From positions 1 through 50,554 of the forward strand of contig DASTZI010000479.1 in assembly GCA_035764385.1 (NCBI GenBank): 50,554 bases of DNA. Reading direction: 5' to 3'. The DNA is from Gp6-AA40 sp035764385. GTDB lineage: Bacteria > Acidobacteriota > Vicinamibacteria > Vicinamibacterales > UBA2999. Position 1 is the stretch's first letter, and every line of letters begins with the position of its first letter. Positions 26,322-35,448 of this stretch are shown here, one piece after another. The notes beneath the pieces were generated by a model that was not told the DNA's origin, ran no database searches, and worked only from the letters and a program-made list of their open reading frames with translations. The position numbers and the translations under genes were made by a program.

Positions 26322-28708
26322 CGAAAGCAAGGTGGACTCCGCTGCTTGCGTACTGCGCCGCGGCAGTGGTGACCACCTGGCCGCTGGCGCTACATCCGCG
26401 CGCGATTCTCGGGGCCACGTCAGGTCCCGGCGATCCGTACCTCAATCTCTGGATTCTCGGCTGGGACATGCAGACGCTGCTGTCCAATCCAGTGTCAATC
26501 GTCAACGGCGCCATCTTCAACGCGAACATCTTCTTTCCGGCCACGAGCACGCTGGCCTACTCGGATCACCTCCTGCTCCAGAGCCTGCTGCTCGCTCCGC
26601 TCTACGCGATCACCCGTGACGTGGTGCTCTGTTACAACGTGTTGCTACTGGCGTCGCTCGTTGGCAGCGCGTTGGCCATGCATGTCTTCGTGCGGTCAAC
26701 GGTGCGGACCGAAGCCGGCGCGTATCTGGCTGGCTTGGCGTGGGGGTTCGGTTCGTTTCATTTCGGGCACCTCATTCACCTGCAACTTCAATCGCTGTAC
26801 TTTCTGCCGCTCACGTTTTTCTTCCTGCATCGAGTGATGGCGCGGCGCCGCGGCCGCGACGTCGTGTGGCTCGGTGTCACCGCCGCCCTTCAGGCCATCT
26901 CGTCGGTGTACTTCGGCATCATCGGCGCCATCGCGCTCGCGGTCGGCGGGTTCGCGCTCGCGGTTGGCGTCGGCAGATGGCGCAGTCTGGACGTGCTGCG
27001 TCGGCTGGCCTACGCGGCGGCGATTGCCGGGGTGCTGCTGCTTCCGGTCGCGACGATTTATGCCCGCGTGGCGCAGCGTGAAGGGTTCGGTCGGAATCTG
27101 GCCGAAGCCGGTCGAAACGCCGCGTACACCGTGAGCTATCTCCAGGCGCCTCCCGGCAATGTCCTGTACGGACGGACGGGGTTGCTGCGACAGATCGATT
27201 CCCCGATTGCACCGCATCCGCGGACCGGGCCCGAGCGCGAGCTGTTTCCAGGGTTCGTACTGATCGCATTGGCGATCGCCGGGGCATGGCTAGGGTGGCG
27301 CACCGACGCGCGTCCGACGGTGCTGACAATGGTTGCAGTCGGCGCGACCGGGTTCGTGCTCTCGCTCGGCCCGGACGGCGTGCGGCCGCTCTATGCCGTT
27401 GCGCATCGGTTCGTGTTCGGATTCGCGGTGATTCGGGCCCCAGCACGGTTTTCAGTGCTGGTGGTGTTTGCCTTGAGCGTGCTGGCCGCGATCGCCGTTC
27501 GCGAACTGCATTCGCCGCGGCTGCCGCTACCCGCCGGTCGCGAATGCCGCGGACTCGATCGTCCCGTCCTCGGAGTGATCATTGCGGCGGCGGTAATGGA
27601 ACTGCTGCACGTGCCGGCGAACCTGGTTGCGGCGCCGGCGCAACATACCGATCTCGGTGAATGGCTCGCCCGTGCCTCCGGACCGGGTGCGGTCGCGTTC
27701 CTGCCGCTCGATCGCGACGTCGAATCGACGCCGGCGATGGTGCAGTCACTCGAACATCGACGGCCGATTGTGAATGGCTATAGCGGTCAACGCCCGGCGT
27801 TCTACGGGCCGTTTGCGGACGAAATCAACACCTTCCCGAGCGCTGATGCGCTCGCCACGCTCCACGACAGTCGCGTTCGCTTCGTGGTCACCTCGAAACC
27901 ACTCGAGCGTGTCGAACCGCCGATCACCGAACGTGCGCGGTTCGATAACGGGACGATTTACGAACTGCAGTGGACGCCGGATCTCGAGGCGCGGCTGGTC
28001 ACGGCCAACGCCGTGGAACCGCCTCCACCGGGCCCAATTCCGTTTCGTGTCGGCGAACTCGCCCGCTACGAGGTGCATTGGGACGGAGCAGGCGTGAGCC
28101 TGTCGGCAGGCGATATTTCAATCGCGGTGGAACCGCCCACGTACCGGCTCGTCGTCACCGCGACGACGGCCCCATGGGTGGCCCGCTTCTTCGAGGCGCA
28201 GGACGTGTTCCGCACACGGGTCGACGAAGATCTCCTTCCACGCATTCACGAGCGCGATCAGCACGAGGGTTCCCGCCGCGTGACCAGAGCGTTCGTGTTT
28301 GACGGTGCGGCGCGCGTCGTCCGGACGGGTCGAACGCTGGCGGAGGCACTCGATCAGGAAGCGGTGGTGTTGCCAATGGCGCCGCGTGCGCGCGACGCCA
28401 TAAGCGCGCTGTTTTATCTTCGAACGCTGCCGCTGAGAAATGGCGACCGCATCAGGTTTCCGGTGAACGAGGCGGGCCGTAACCTCGTTGCTGAGGTCAC
28501 AGTCGGTGGCCACGACATCATCACGTCGTTGGACAAGAGGGTCGAGGCCATTCGGGTGACGCCGGTACTGCAGAGGCGTGGCGGGGACCGGCCGCCGCTT
28601 ACGGCAATCGTCTGGCTCAGCAACGACGAGCGGCATCTGCCGCTCGTCCTCGACCTCGATGCCGGTTTCGGTCACATGCGGGTGGATCTTGTGAATTACC
28701 GTCCTTGA
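26318..28708 (+). CDS. Polytopic GT-C-like membrane protein fused to a DUF3108 domain
   Basis: A 796-residue protein. The N-terminal part has about ten hydrophobic segments up to residue 430 and an early acidic GDPYLNLW motif after the first span, as in GT-C/YfhO-like membrane glycosyltransferase families. A soluble region follows (about 430-570). From about residue 573 (FRVGELARYEVHW) to the end it matches the layout of DUF3108, normally a separate exported protein (GDISIAV, WVARFFEAQDVFRT, LLPRIHERDQHEG, DAISALFYLRTLPL). The fusion frame is continuous, with no stop or repeat at the joint. It overlaps gatB by four bases. Substrate and function are unknown; an envelope polysaccharide or lipid role is a guess from the fold. 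Confidence 0.85.
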   Translation: MTKARWTPLLAYCAAAVVTTWPLALHPRAILGATSGPGDPYLNLWILGWDMQTLLSNPVSIVNGAIFNANIFFPATSTLAYSDHLLLQSLLLAPLYAITRDVVLCYNVLLLASLVGSALAMHVFVRSTVRTEAGAYLAGLAWGFGSFHFGHLIHLQLQSLYFLPLTFFFLHRVMARRRGRDVVWLGVTAALQAISSVYFGIIGAIALAVGGFALAVGVGRWRSLDVLRRLAYAAAIAGVLLLPVATIYARVAQREGFGRNLAEAGRNAAYTVSYLQAPPGNVLYGRTGLLRQIDSPIAPHPRTGPERELFPGFVLIALAIAGAWLGWRTDARPTVLTMVAVGATGFVLSLGPDGVRPLYAVAHRFVFGFAVIRAPARFSVLVVFALSVLAAIAVRELHSPRLPLPAGRECRGLDRPVLGVIIAAAVMELLHVPANLVAAPAQHTDLGEWLARASGPGAVAFLPLDRDVESTPAMVQSLEHRRPIVNGYSGQRPAFYGPFADEINTFPSADALATLHDSRVRFVVTSKPLERVEPPITERARFDNGTIYELQWTPDLEARLVTANAVEPPPPGPIPFRVGELARYEVHWDGAGVSLSAGDISIAVEPPTYRLVVTATTAPWVARFFEAQDVFRTRVDEDLLPRIHERDQHEGSRRVTRAFVFDGAARVVRTGRTLAEALDQEAVVLPMAPRARDAISALFYLRTLPLRNGDRIRFPVNEAGRNLVAEVTVGGHDIITSLDKRVEAIRVTPVLQRRGGDRPPLTAIVWLSNDERHLPLVLDLDAGFGHMRVDLVNYRP

Positions 28709-28718
28709 CCGGTATACT
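28689..28718 (+). promoter_or_regulatory. Predicted sigma-70-type promoter for ftsEX
   Basis: TTGTGA, 18 bp, then TATACT. The -35 lies in the end of the preceding gene, the -10 just after its stop, and the GTG of ftsE is 51 bp downstream. Confidence 0.45.
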
Positions 28719-28769
28719 TACCGCATCCAACCGAACAAGTAAGCCTTTGGCCCCGGGTGCACAGGCAGC

Positions 28770-29429
28770 GTGATCGAGACGCATCATCTCTCGAAACTTT
28801 ACAGTCGCGGTTTGTACGCGCTGCAGGATCTTTCTCTCACCGTCCAAAAAGGCGAGTTCGTTTTCCTGACCGGTCCGAGCGGAGCTGGCAAGTCAACGCT
28901 CCTGCGCCTTCTGCTCGTGCAGGACCGGCCAAGTGAGGGCGAGCTGTTTGTCAACGGCCACGATCTCACGACGCTTTCGCGCGGCGATGTCCAGGAGTAC
29001 CGACGCGGCATCGGGTTCATCTTCCAGGACTTCAAACTGATTCCGACGCGCACCGTGTTTGAAAACGTCGCATTCGTGCTCGAAGTGCTCGGCGTGCCGG
29101 GCGGGCAGCAGCGGCGCCGCGCCTTTCAAGTGCTCAAGTGGGTTGGATTGCAGCACCGCATCAACGCGTATCCACGAGACCTGTCGGGCGGCGAGCAGCA
29201 GCGCATCGCGATTGCACGGGCGCTTGTGAACGATCCCGCGCTTGTCCTCGCCGACGAACCAACCGGCAACCTCGATCCGGATTTGTCGCTCGAAATCATG
29301 AATCTGCTCCGTGAAGTCAATGCCGGCGGCACAACCGTGGTTGTCGCGACGCACGATCGCGAATTGATTCGCCTCGTGGGCCGCCGCACGATCACCCTCG
29401 ATCAGGGGCGCGTCGTCGAAGTCACATGA
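28770..29429 (+). CDS. ftsE: Cell division ATP-binding protein FtsE
   Basis: A 219-residue ABC ATPase with Walker A GPSGAGKST, Q-loop FIFQDFKLIPTRTVFENVA (typical of FtsE), signature LSGGEQQR, Walker B LVLADEPTGNLDP and switch ATHD. With FtsX it couples ATP hydrolysis at the septum to activation of peptidoglycan hydrolases. It starts with GTG and overlaps ftsX by four bases. Confidence 0.96.
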   Translation: MIETHHLSKLYSRGLYALQDLSLTVQKGEFVFLTGPSGAGKSTLLRLLLVQDRPSEGELFVNGHDLTTLSRGDVQEYRRGIGFIFQDFKLIPTRTVFENVAFVLEVLGVPGGQQRRRAFQVLKWVGLQHRINAYPRDLSGGEQQRIAIARALVNDPALVLADEPTGNLDPDLSLEIMNLLREVNAGGTTVVVATHDRELIRLVGRRTITLDQGRVVEVT

Positions 29430-30313
29430 GAGCCATCGATTACGCGCTGCGCCAGGCGTGGGCGAGCTTCTGGCGCTCGGGCACATCGACCGCCTTCGCC
29501 GTCCTCGCCATCGCGCTGGCGGCCATGGTGCTGGGAACCTTGCTGCTTGTGACCTGGAATGTCGATCGGGTGATGGCGCAATGGACCGACGCGACCGAGT
29601 TCTCCATCTTTCTTCGCGACGATGCGACGTCGGAACAGCGCGGAGCGGTGGAAGCGGCGATCGATCAGAGCGGCGTCAGCGATCGCCGCGAGTACGTCTC
29701 GAAAACACAGGCGCTGACGCGCTTTCGAACGCAATTTGCCGATCTCGCGTCGCTTACCACTGACTTCGACGACAACCCATTCCCCGCGTCGGTTGAAGTT
29801 CGCGTGCGTCCCAACGCGGCTCGAACGGGGCGGGCAGACACCCTGGTCAGAAGCCTCGCCGCGATGGCGGGTGTTGCCGACGTGCGCTACGACCGCGAAT
29901 GGCTCACGAGGATGTCGGCCGGTCTGGACGCGATACGGGGCGCGGGGTTTGCCCTCGCTTTATTGATGGCCTTTGCGGCGGCGGTGACCGTTGCCGCCGT
30001 CGTGCGGCTCGGACTTCATGCGCGTACCGATGAGATTGAAATCATGAAATTGGTCGGGTCGCCGGTCTCCTTTATCCGTGGCCCGTTCGTGGCGGAGGGG
30101 GTCCTGCAGGGAGGGCTGGGCGCCCTCATCGCGATTGGCTTACTTTGGGCCGGATTCGCGGTGGTCCGTGCGTGGTGGGGCGGCGATTTGTCCGCCGTCC
30201 TGGATGGAGCCGCCATCCAGTTTCTGCCGGTCCGGCTGGTCGGCCTCCTGGTTGCCGGGGCCATGTCTGTCGGGGCTGCCGGTGGTTTTGCCGCGTCCCG
30301 GCATGCGGCTTGA
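29426..30313 (+). CDS. ftsX: Cell division protein FtsX
   Basis: A 295-residue permease-like subunit of the FtsEX complex. A short cytoplasmic N-terminus precedes span 1 (about 20-42). A periplasmic domain follows (EFSIFLRDDATSEQ, then VEVRVRPNA), and after it come three C-terminal spans. The conserved DEIEIMKLVGSPVSFIRGPF segment, which docks on FtsE and leads into span 3, is present. Length and topology match FtsX rather than larger FtsX-type permeases. Confidence 0.96.
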   Translation: MRAIDYALRQAWASFWRSGTSTAFAVLAIALAAMVLGTLLLVTWNVDRVMAQWTDATEFSIFLRDDATSEQRGAVEAAIDQSGVSDRREYVSKTQALTRFRTQFADLASLTTDFDDNPFPASVEVRVRPNAARTGRADTLVRSLAAMAGVADVRYDREWLTRMSAGLDAIRGAGFALALLMAFAAAVTVAAVVRLGLHARTDEIEIMKLVGSPVSFIRGPFVAEGVLQGGLGALIAIGLLWAGFAVVRAWWGGDLSAVLDGAAIQFLPVRLVGLLVAGAMSVGAAGGFAASRHAA

Positions 30314-30331
30314 CCCCCGGGCGGCCCGCCG

Positions 30332-30361
30332 TTGACAGCCGCCGGAGCCCCCGCTTAGACT
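30332..30361 (+). promoter_or_regulatory. Strong predicted promoter TTGACA - 18 bp - TAGACT
   Basis: A consensus TTGACA at 30332-30337 and TAGACT at 30356-30361, just after ftsX. The same two boxes with the same 18-bp spacing occur at the groES promoter (40521-40550), which supports both. The next ATG is 16 bp past the -10, so the leader would be about 10 bases. Confidence 0.6.
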
Positions 30362-30377
30362 GATCGAAACCTCAGAT

Positions 30378-30689
30378 ATGCCTGCGTCGAGGAACCGTTT
30401 GTCACGCTTCCTGGCCGACTCCCGCCCGCAGTGCGACCCGGTCCTCCATTCCGTCTCGAACTTCTACCGTGAAGAATTTGTGAAATGTAAACGCTGCCTC
30501 GAGCAGCAGCGTGAGTTCTTCTCGGAAGACGCCATTTCCGATGCTGAACGCGCGCTGACGAAGGTGATGTCGCAGCTCGATCGACTGTGCACCAAAGCTG
30601 ACGCAGACCAGGTCGTCAGCCGCCTTCTCAGACAATTTGACGTTGTAACCGGTCTTTCAGCCTGGTCGGACCCCCGCCACACTCACTGA
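30378..30689 (+). CDS. Small hypothetical protein of unknown function
   Basis: A 103-residue protein, charged and probably helical, with four cysteines (residue 19, then CKRCLEQQ near 37-40, then LDRLCTK near 71) and no signal peptide or membrane span. The CxxC pair could bind metal, but no family is recognised. The gene is supported by the strong promoter just upstream and by its junction with the glycerate kinase reading frame, whose codons begin at the TGA stop here (TGATT). It has no Shine-Dalgarno. Confidence 0.6.
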   Translation: MPASRNRLSRFLADSRPQCDPVLHSVSNFYREEFVKCKRCLEQQREFFSEDAISDAERALTKVMSQLDRLCTKADADQVVSRLLRQFDVVTGLSAWSDPRHTH

Positions 30690-30814
30690 TTCGTTCCATT
30701 CACAATCACAAGCTTCGAACTGACCTGCAGGAGATCCTGCGTGCGGCCGTTCGTGCGGCGGATGCGGGGAGGCTCGTCCGAACTGCTCTTCGCGACGCTG
30801 CGGTCGCTGATGCG

Positions 30815-32014
30815 TTGATGCGCGCGTCGGCGGTCAACGTCGTTGCCGTTGGCAAGGCGGCAGGTCCGATGTTGACAGAGTTCGTACAGAGCGCGAACGT
30901 GCGTGTGCAAACGGCTATCGGCATCGGGCCAGCGCAGCCGGGAATGTTGCCATCGGAGGCGGCGTGGTTCGAGGCCGGACATCCCGTTCCCGACGAACGC
31001 AGTGTCGCGGCTGCGCGCGGCGCGCTGGAGGTTGCACACCGCACTGCTGACGATGACCTCCTCATCGTGCTTCTGTCGGGAGGTGCATCGGCGTTGATGG
31101 CGCTGCCGGCGGAAGGTCTCACGCTCGGGGATAAGCAGGAAACGGTGCGGGGGCTGCTGAAGGGTGGCGCCACGATTCACGAGCTGAACACGGTCCGCAA
31201 ACATCTGTCGGCGATCAAAGGTGGGAGGCTTGCCGCGGCGACTCGCGCCGCCGTCGTGACGCTGGTGATATCCGATGTGGTTGGCGACGATCTTTCTGTC
31301 ATCGGCTCTAGTCCGACGATGCCGGATCCGAGCACGTTTGCCGATGCTCTCAAGGTCCTCGATGCGCGCGGAGGACGCGCGAGATATCCGGCGGCAGTCG
31401 TCTCGCACCTCGAGCGTGGAGCACGGGGCGACATCGACGAAACGCCGAAGCCAGATGATCCCCGCATCCCGCGGTCAGTCGCGCGAATCATTGGCGGTCG
31501 AATGACCGCGGTCGCCGGAGCGGTTGAGGCCGCGCGCTCACGAGGCTATGACGTCCACACGATTGCCGCACCGATCGTCGGGGAAGCTCGCGAGGCGGCT
31601 GGCATGTATGCAGACCAGGTGCGTCAGGCGCTCTCGCGGTTCGCTCCGCCTCTGTGCGTCCTCGGCTCGGGCGAGACGACTGTTCATGTGACCGGTAATG
31701 GAATCGGCGGACGGAATCAGGAGTTCGCGCTCGCGATGGTGTCTTCGATCGCGGACCTGACAAGGTCCGCGCCGCACGAGATCGAGGCCGTGTTCGGCAG
31801 TATCGGCACCGACGGGATTGATGGACCAACCGATGCTGCTGGCGCGATCATCGACGCCACCACTTTGACCCGAGCCGCAGCAGGTGGGCTTGACCCGGCT
31901 GCGTACCTCCGCAACAACGACAGCTACCACTTCTTCAGCGCCCTCGGTGATCTGGTGCACACCGGTCCGACCGGCACCAACGTTGGAGATGTCCAGGTGG
32001 CGTTAATTGCCTGA
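30815..32014 (+). CDS. Glycerate 2-kinase (MOFRL family)
   Basis: About 400 residues from the first standard start codon (TTG 30815, or ATG 30818). It phosphorylates D-glycerate to 2-phosphoglycerate. The N-terminal domain shows VAVGKAAGPML, LLSGGASALM and NTVRKHLSAIKGGRLA. The C-terminal MOFRL domain shows GSGETTVHVTGNGIGGRNQE and NVGDVQVALIA. The conserved protein seems to begin earlier: the same frame is open back to 30641 and reads family-like from about 30689 (LRTDLQEILRAAVRAADAGR), yet no ATG, GTG or TTG is there. An ATT at 30689, overlapping the upstream TGA, would give 441 residues. RNase R follows with no gap. Confidence 0.93.
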   Translation: MMRASAVNVVAVGKAAGPMLTEFVQSANVRVQTAIGIGPAQPGMLPSEAAWFEAGHPVPDERSVAAARGALEVAHRTADDDLLIVLLSGGASALMALPAEGLTLGDKQETVRGLLKGGATIHELNTVRKHLSAIKGGRLAAATRAAVVTLVISDVVGDDLSVIGSSPTMPDPSTFADALKVLDARGGRARYPAAVVSHLERGARGDIDETPKPDDPRIPRSVARIIGGRMTAVAGAVEAARSRGYDVHTIAAPIVGEAREAAGMYADQVRQALSRFAPPLCVLGSGETTVHVTGNGIGGRNQEFALAMVSSIADLTRSAPHEIEAVFGSIGTDGIDGPTDAAGAIIDATTLTRAAAGGLDPAAYLRNNDSYHFFSALGDLVHTGPTGTNVGDVQVALIA

Positions 32015-34279
32015 ATGCCAACGCCCGAACAGATCCTGACTTTCTTCAAAGAGCGAATCGCTCAATCAACTACCGCGCGCGAGCTCGCGCGCCAGCTACG
32101 CGTGCCGCGGGACGAGCGCGTGGCATTCAAGCGAGACCTCAAGCGTCTCGTGATGTCCGGACAGCTGGTGCAGGTCCGAGGAAATCGGTTTGCCCTCCCG
32201 GATGCAGAAAACCTCGTCGCCGGACGTCTGCACACCAACCCTGGCGGCTTTGGATTCGTGGCTCCCGATGACGCGGAGCCCGGGGAAAAACGAGATATCT
32301 ACATCGCCGCCGCGAACCTGTCGGAGGCGATGCATGGCGATCGCGTGCTCGTTCGTGTCGAACGTCAGACCGCGCGCGGCCTCGAGGGCCGTATCGTCCG
32401 CATTCTCGAGCGCGCGCACGACACTGTCGTCGGCCGTTTCGAGGGAGACGCGGCCGGCCTCGCATATGTCGTCCCGTTTGACCGCCGGATAACCGCCGAC
32501 ATTCACGTGCCATCCGGGCAGTGGGCCGCCGCGGAACCGAACGACATGGTTGTCGTCCAGATCACCCGCTGGCCGACCGCGACTCGCGGTCCCGTTGGTC
32601 GGGTCGTCGAGGTGCTCGGCAACATCGACGAGCCGGGCGTCGACACACAGATCATCATTCGCAAACACAACATCCCGGATACGCACTCTGACGAGGCTGT
32701 CGAGGAGGCGCGGCGTCTCGGTTCATCGGTGAAACCGTCCGATGTCCGAGGGCGCACCGACTTTCGACCGATGACGACGGTCACGATCGACGGCGAGCAT
32801 GCGCGCGACTTTGACGATGCGATCACGCTCGAGAAGCTTCCGAATGGCCACTACTGGCTGGGCGTGCACATCGCGGACGTCTCGCACTACGTCGCGGAAG
32901 GAAGCGCGCTCGACGAAGAGGCGTACGAGCGGGGCACGTCCGTGTACTTCACCGAGCGCGCCGTGCACATGTTTCCGTCAGAGCTTGCGACGGGGCTGTG
33001 CAGCCTGAACCCGCACGTCGATCGCCTCGTGCAATCGTGCCTGATGGAAGTCGACCGTCGTGGCCACGTCGTTCGTTACGAGATGCACGATGGGGTCATC
33101 AATAGCGACGCGCGAATGACCTACACCGCCGTCAATGCCATCCTGACCGATCGCGATTCGCAGACGATGGCGCAATATGAGGAGCTCGTGCCGCTGTTCG
33201 AGCAGATGCGGGACGTGTTCGAGATTCTCAACGCCCGTCGACGTCGCAGGGGTTCGATTGACTTCGATCTGCCCGAGACGGAGGTCATCCTGTCGGAGTA
33301 CGGCGAGATCGAGGCCATCGTCCCCGCGGAGCGAAACATCGCGCATCGTCTCATCGAAGAGTTCATGCTGCTGGCCAACGAAACGGTTGCGGGCCATCTG
33401 GTCGAACACGGCGTCCCGTCGCTCCATCGCGTGCACGAAGCGCCGGATGTGAAGAAGGTCGCTGAGTTCGAAGCGTTCGTCGAGCCGCTTGGCTACGGAC
33501 TTGGGGCCACGGGCCGATCCGTGACGCCAAAGAACTTTCAGAAGTTGATCGATCGCATCCGTGGAACGCCCGAGGAGCGTCCGATTGCGGCGGTCATGCT
33601 CCGCACGATGCAGAAAGCACGCTACGACGCGACGAGTCTCGGCCACTTCGGTCTCGCCGCGGAGCACTACACGCATTTCACATCGCCAATCCGCCGCTAC
33701 CCGGACCTGGTCGTCCATCGCACGTTGCGCGAGTCACGTCGCGCGCAGATGACGGACGCCCGGCGCGAGGAGCTGCAGGACGACCTGCCGGAGACCGCGA
33801 AACACACCTCCGACATGGAGCGCCGCGCCGACGATGCCGAGCGCGAGCTGCTGCAATGGAAGAAGGTCCGCTTCATGGCGGACAAGGTGGGTGATGAATA
33901 TGAAGGCTACATCACCGGCGTCGCGCCGTTCGGATTGTTCATCGAATTGATCGAACATTTCGTCGAGGGGCTCGTCCACATCTCGAGCATGGCGGATGAC
34001 TACTATCGTTTCGTCGAGCAGCAGCACGTGCTTCGGGGCGAGAACACGAAGAAGATGTACCGGCTTGGCGACAAAGTGCGCGTCCAGGTCGTACGCGTCG
34101 ACATGGAACGGCGTCAGGTCGAACTCGGGTTGGTCGAAATCCTGGATACGGTCAGGCGCGAAGAGGGGAGGCGCGGGGCGCCGAGGAGCAAGCTGAGACC
34201 GAAAAAAGAGCAGCGGCGCGGCGGTAACCGGAAGCAGCGTCCCGGCCGGCGCGAGCGCGCCGCGCGAAAGAAGCTATGA
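32015..34279 (+). CDS. rnr: Ribonuclease R
   Basis: A 754-residue 3'-to-5' exoribonuclease that degrades structured RNA. In order: an N-terminal winged-helix-like region (TARELARQLRVPRDE), two cold-shock-type beta barrels (first near residues 65-125 with NPGGFGFVAPDD), the RNB catalytic domain with the acidic motif ARDFDDAITLE and LSNY-equivalent LGHFGLA...YTHFTSPIRRYPDL, an S1 domain (GDEYEGYITGVAPFGLFIEL) and a Lys/Arg-rich tail. The ATG follows the kinase stop directly. Its end overlaps the convergent tatA gene by six bases. Confidence 0.96.
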   Translation: MPTPEQILTFFKERIAQSTTARELARQLRVPRDERVAFKRDLKRLVMSGQLVQVRGNRFALPDAENLVAGRLHTNPGGFGFVAPDDAEPGEKRDIYIAAANLSEAMHGDRVLVRVERQTARGLEGRIVRILERAHDTVVGRFEGDAAGLAYVVPFDRRITADIHVPSGQWAAAEPNDMVVVQITRWPTATRGPVGRVVEVLGNIDEPGVDTQIIIRKHNIPDTHSDEAVEEARRLGSSVKPSDVRGRTDFRPMTTVTIDGEHARDFDDAITLEKLPNGHYWLGVHIADVSHYVAEGSALDEEAYERGTSVYFTERAVHMFPSELATGLCSLNPHVDRLVQSCLMEVDRRGHVVRYEMHDGVINSDARMTYTAVNAILTDRDSQTMAQYEELVPLFEQMRDVFEILNARRRRRGSIDFDLPETEVILSEYGEIEAIVPAERNIAHRLIEEFMLLANETVAGHLVEHGVPSLHRVHEAPDVKKVAEFEAFVEPLGYGLGATGRSVTPKNFQKLIDRIRGTPEERPIAAVMLRTMQKARYDATSLGHFGLAAEHYTHFTSPIRRYPDLVVHRTLRESRRAQMTDARREELQDDLPETAKHTSDMERRADDAERELLQWKKVRFMADKVGDEYEGYITGVAPFGLFIELIEHFVEGLVHISSMADDYYRFVEQQHVLRGENTKKMYRLGDKVRVQVVRVDMERRQVELGLVEILDTVRREEGRRGAPRSKLRPKKEQRRGGNRKQRPGRRERAARKKL

Positions 34280-34423
34280 CTTTTCGTCTTCCTTGGTGGC
34301 GTCCTTGAAATTGCGGATGCCCTTGCCAATGCCCCTGCCGATTTCGGGCAGTCGATTGGCGCCGAAGATCAAGATGATGATCACGAGAATGATGAGTAGC
34401 TCAGGAAGGCCGATGCTTCCCAT
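34274..34423 (-). CDS. tatA: Twin-arginine translocase subunit TatA/TatE (small)
   Basis: A 49-residue protein, short even for this family. It has an N-terminal membrane helix (LPELLIILVIIILIFGANRLPE), a Gly-rich hinge and an amphipathic helix (IGRGIGKGIRNFKDATKE), which is the TatA/E layout. TatA polymers form the pore for export of folded proteins. The ATG follows a GAGGTGA ribosome-binding site at proper distance. It is tail-to-tail with rnr, overlapping by six bases. No tatB or tatC gene is in the window. Confidence 0.9.
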   Translation of the reverse strand: MGSIGLPELLIILVIIILIFGANRLPEIGRGIGKGIRNFKDATKEDEKS

Positions 34424-34462
34424 AAGGTCACCTCAAGCGTGTAAGAAGTTGGAAAGTGGGCA

Positions 34463-34471
34463 ATTGTACCA
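34463..34471 (-). promoter_or_regulatory. Extended -10 promoter TGGTACAAT for tatA
   Basis: On the minus strand TG-n-TACAAT lies about 40 bp before the tatA start. The TG extension can replace a good -35, none of which is seen. Confidence 0.4.
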
Positions 34472-34524
34472 TGTGGGCCTGGACCGGAATGCCTTTTGAA
34501 CCACTCGGCCCGGAGGTCCTCTAA

Positions 34525-35403
34525 ATGAGACGGCTCATCGTCGCGGCGGCGATCGCACTCGCGGGAAGCGCGCCGACTGCAGCGCAGCAGGAAGGCGCAC
34601 TTGCGAAGTTTTCGTCGCAGGTTCAACTGGTCGAAGTGTATGCGACGGTGATTGATGAGAGAGGCGAGCTGGTCACCGGACTTCGCCAACACGATTTCCA
34701 GGTGTACGAAAACAATCAGCTCCAGGACATTTCGACATTCGCCGCCGGCGAATTTCCGTTGACCGTCGCGCTCGGCGTCGACCGCAGCTGGAGCATGGCT
34801 GGCAAGCCGCTCGAACTGGCGAAGCAGGCATCGCGGGGTTTTGTCAATCAGCTGAAAACGGGCGACCGCGCGATGGTCGTCGCGATCAGCAGCAGCGCCG
34901 ATGTCATCGCGCCACTCTCAACCGATAGGCTGACGCAGGGGCGCGCGATCGCCGCACTCGATCCATGGAGCACGACAGCGCTTCGCGACGCAATTGTCGC
35001 CGCGCTCGATCGGCTCGAGCCGGAATCCGGACGACAGGCGCTCGTGTTGTTTTCAGACGGCAACGACCGCTACAGCACCGCTACGGAGGCCGAAGTCATT
35101 GCGCGCGCCCGCCGCAGCAACGCACTGATTTATCCCATTACCATCGGGAAGCAGCGGCCCGCGTTTCTCGCGGAACTTGCGGTACTCACCGGCGGCCGAT
35201 CGTTTCTGCTGAAGGACGCGACCGAGCTCGAGAAGACGCTTTCCACGATCGCCCGCGAGCTGCGGTATCAATATCTGCTAGGCTACGCGCCGTCCCATCC
35301 CATCGAGGAAGGCGCGCACGAGTGGAGATCAATTCGCGTGACGCTGAACGGCAATCATCCAGGGCTGCGAGTGCGGGCGCGTGACGGATATACGACCGAT
35401 TAA
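34525..35403 (+). CDS. VWA-domain protein of the Acidobacteria-related type
   Basis: A 292-residue exported protein: signal peptide ending near TAAQ, a short beta region (VQLVEVYATVIDERGELVTGL, FQVYENN) typical of the VWFA-related family described from Acidobacteria, then a von Willebrand A domain with an intact metal site DRSWSM (DxSxS) and the conserved FSDGNDRYS strand. The C-terminal YLLGYAPSHP and RVRARDGY segments are also characteristic. The role is not established for the family; binding or scaffolding at the cell surface is likely. GGAGG lies 8 bases before the ATG. It is divergent from tatA. Confidence 0.93.
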   Translation: MRRLIVAAAIALAGSAPTAAQQEGALAKFSSQVQLVEVYATVIDERGELVTGLRQHDFQVYENNQLQDISTFAAGEFPLTVALGVDRSWSMAGKPLELAKQASRGFVNQLKTGDRAMVVAISSSADVIAPLSTDRLTQGRAIAALDPWSTTALRDAIVAALDRLEPESGRQALVLFSDGNDRYSTATEAEVIARARRSNALIYPITIGKQRPAFLAELAVLTGGRSFLLKDATELEKTLSTIARELRYQYLLGYAPSHPIEEGAHEWRSIRVTLNGNHPGLRVRARDGYTTD

Positions 35404-35412
35404 GGCCCAAAG

Positions 35413-35440
35413 CTCGATGCTAAATACTCAATGCTCAATA
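35413..35440 (+). repeat. CTCAATG-type heptamer array
   Basis: Four units (CTCGATG, CTAAATA, CTCAATG, CTCAATA), the same word family as the pckA-gatB gap, immediately before the next gene. An in-frame ATG at 35431 lies within the array. Confidence 0.75.
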
Positions 35441-35448
35441 CCGGTGTC

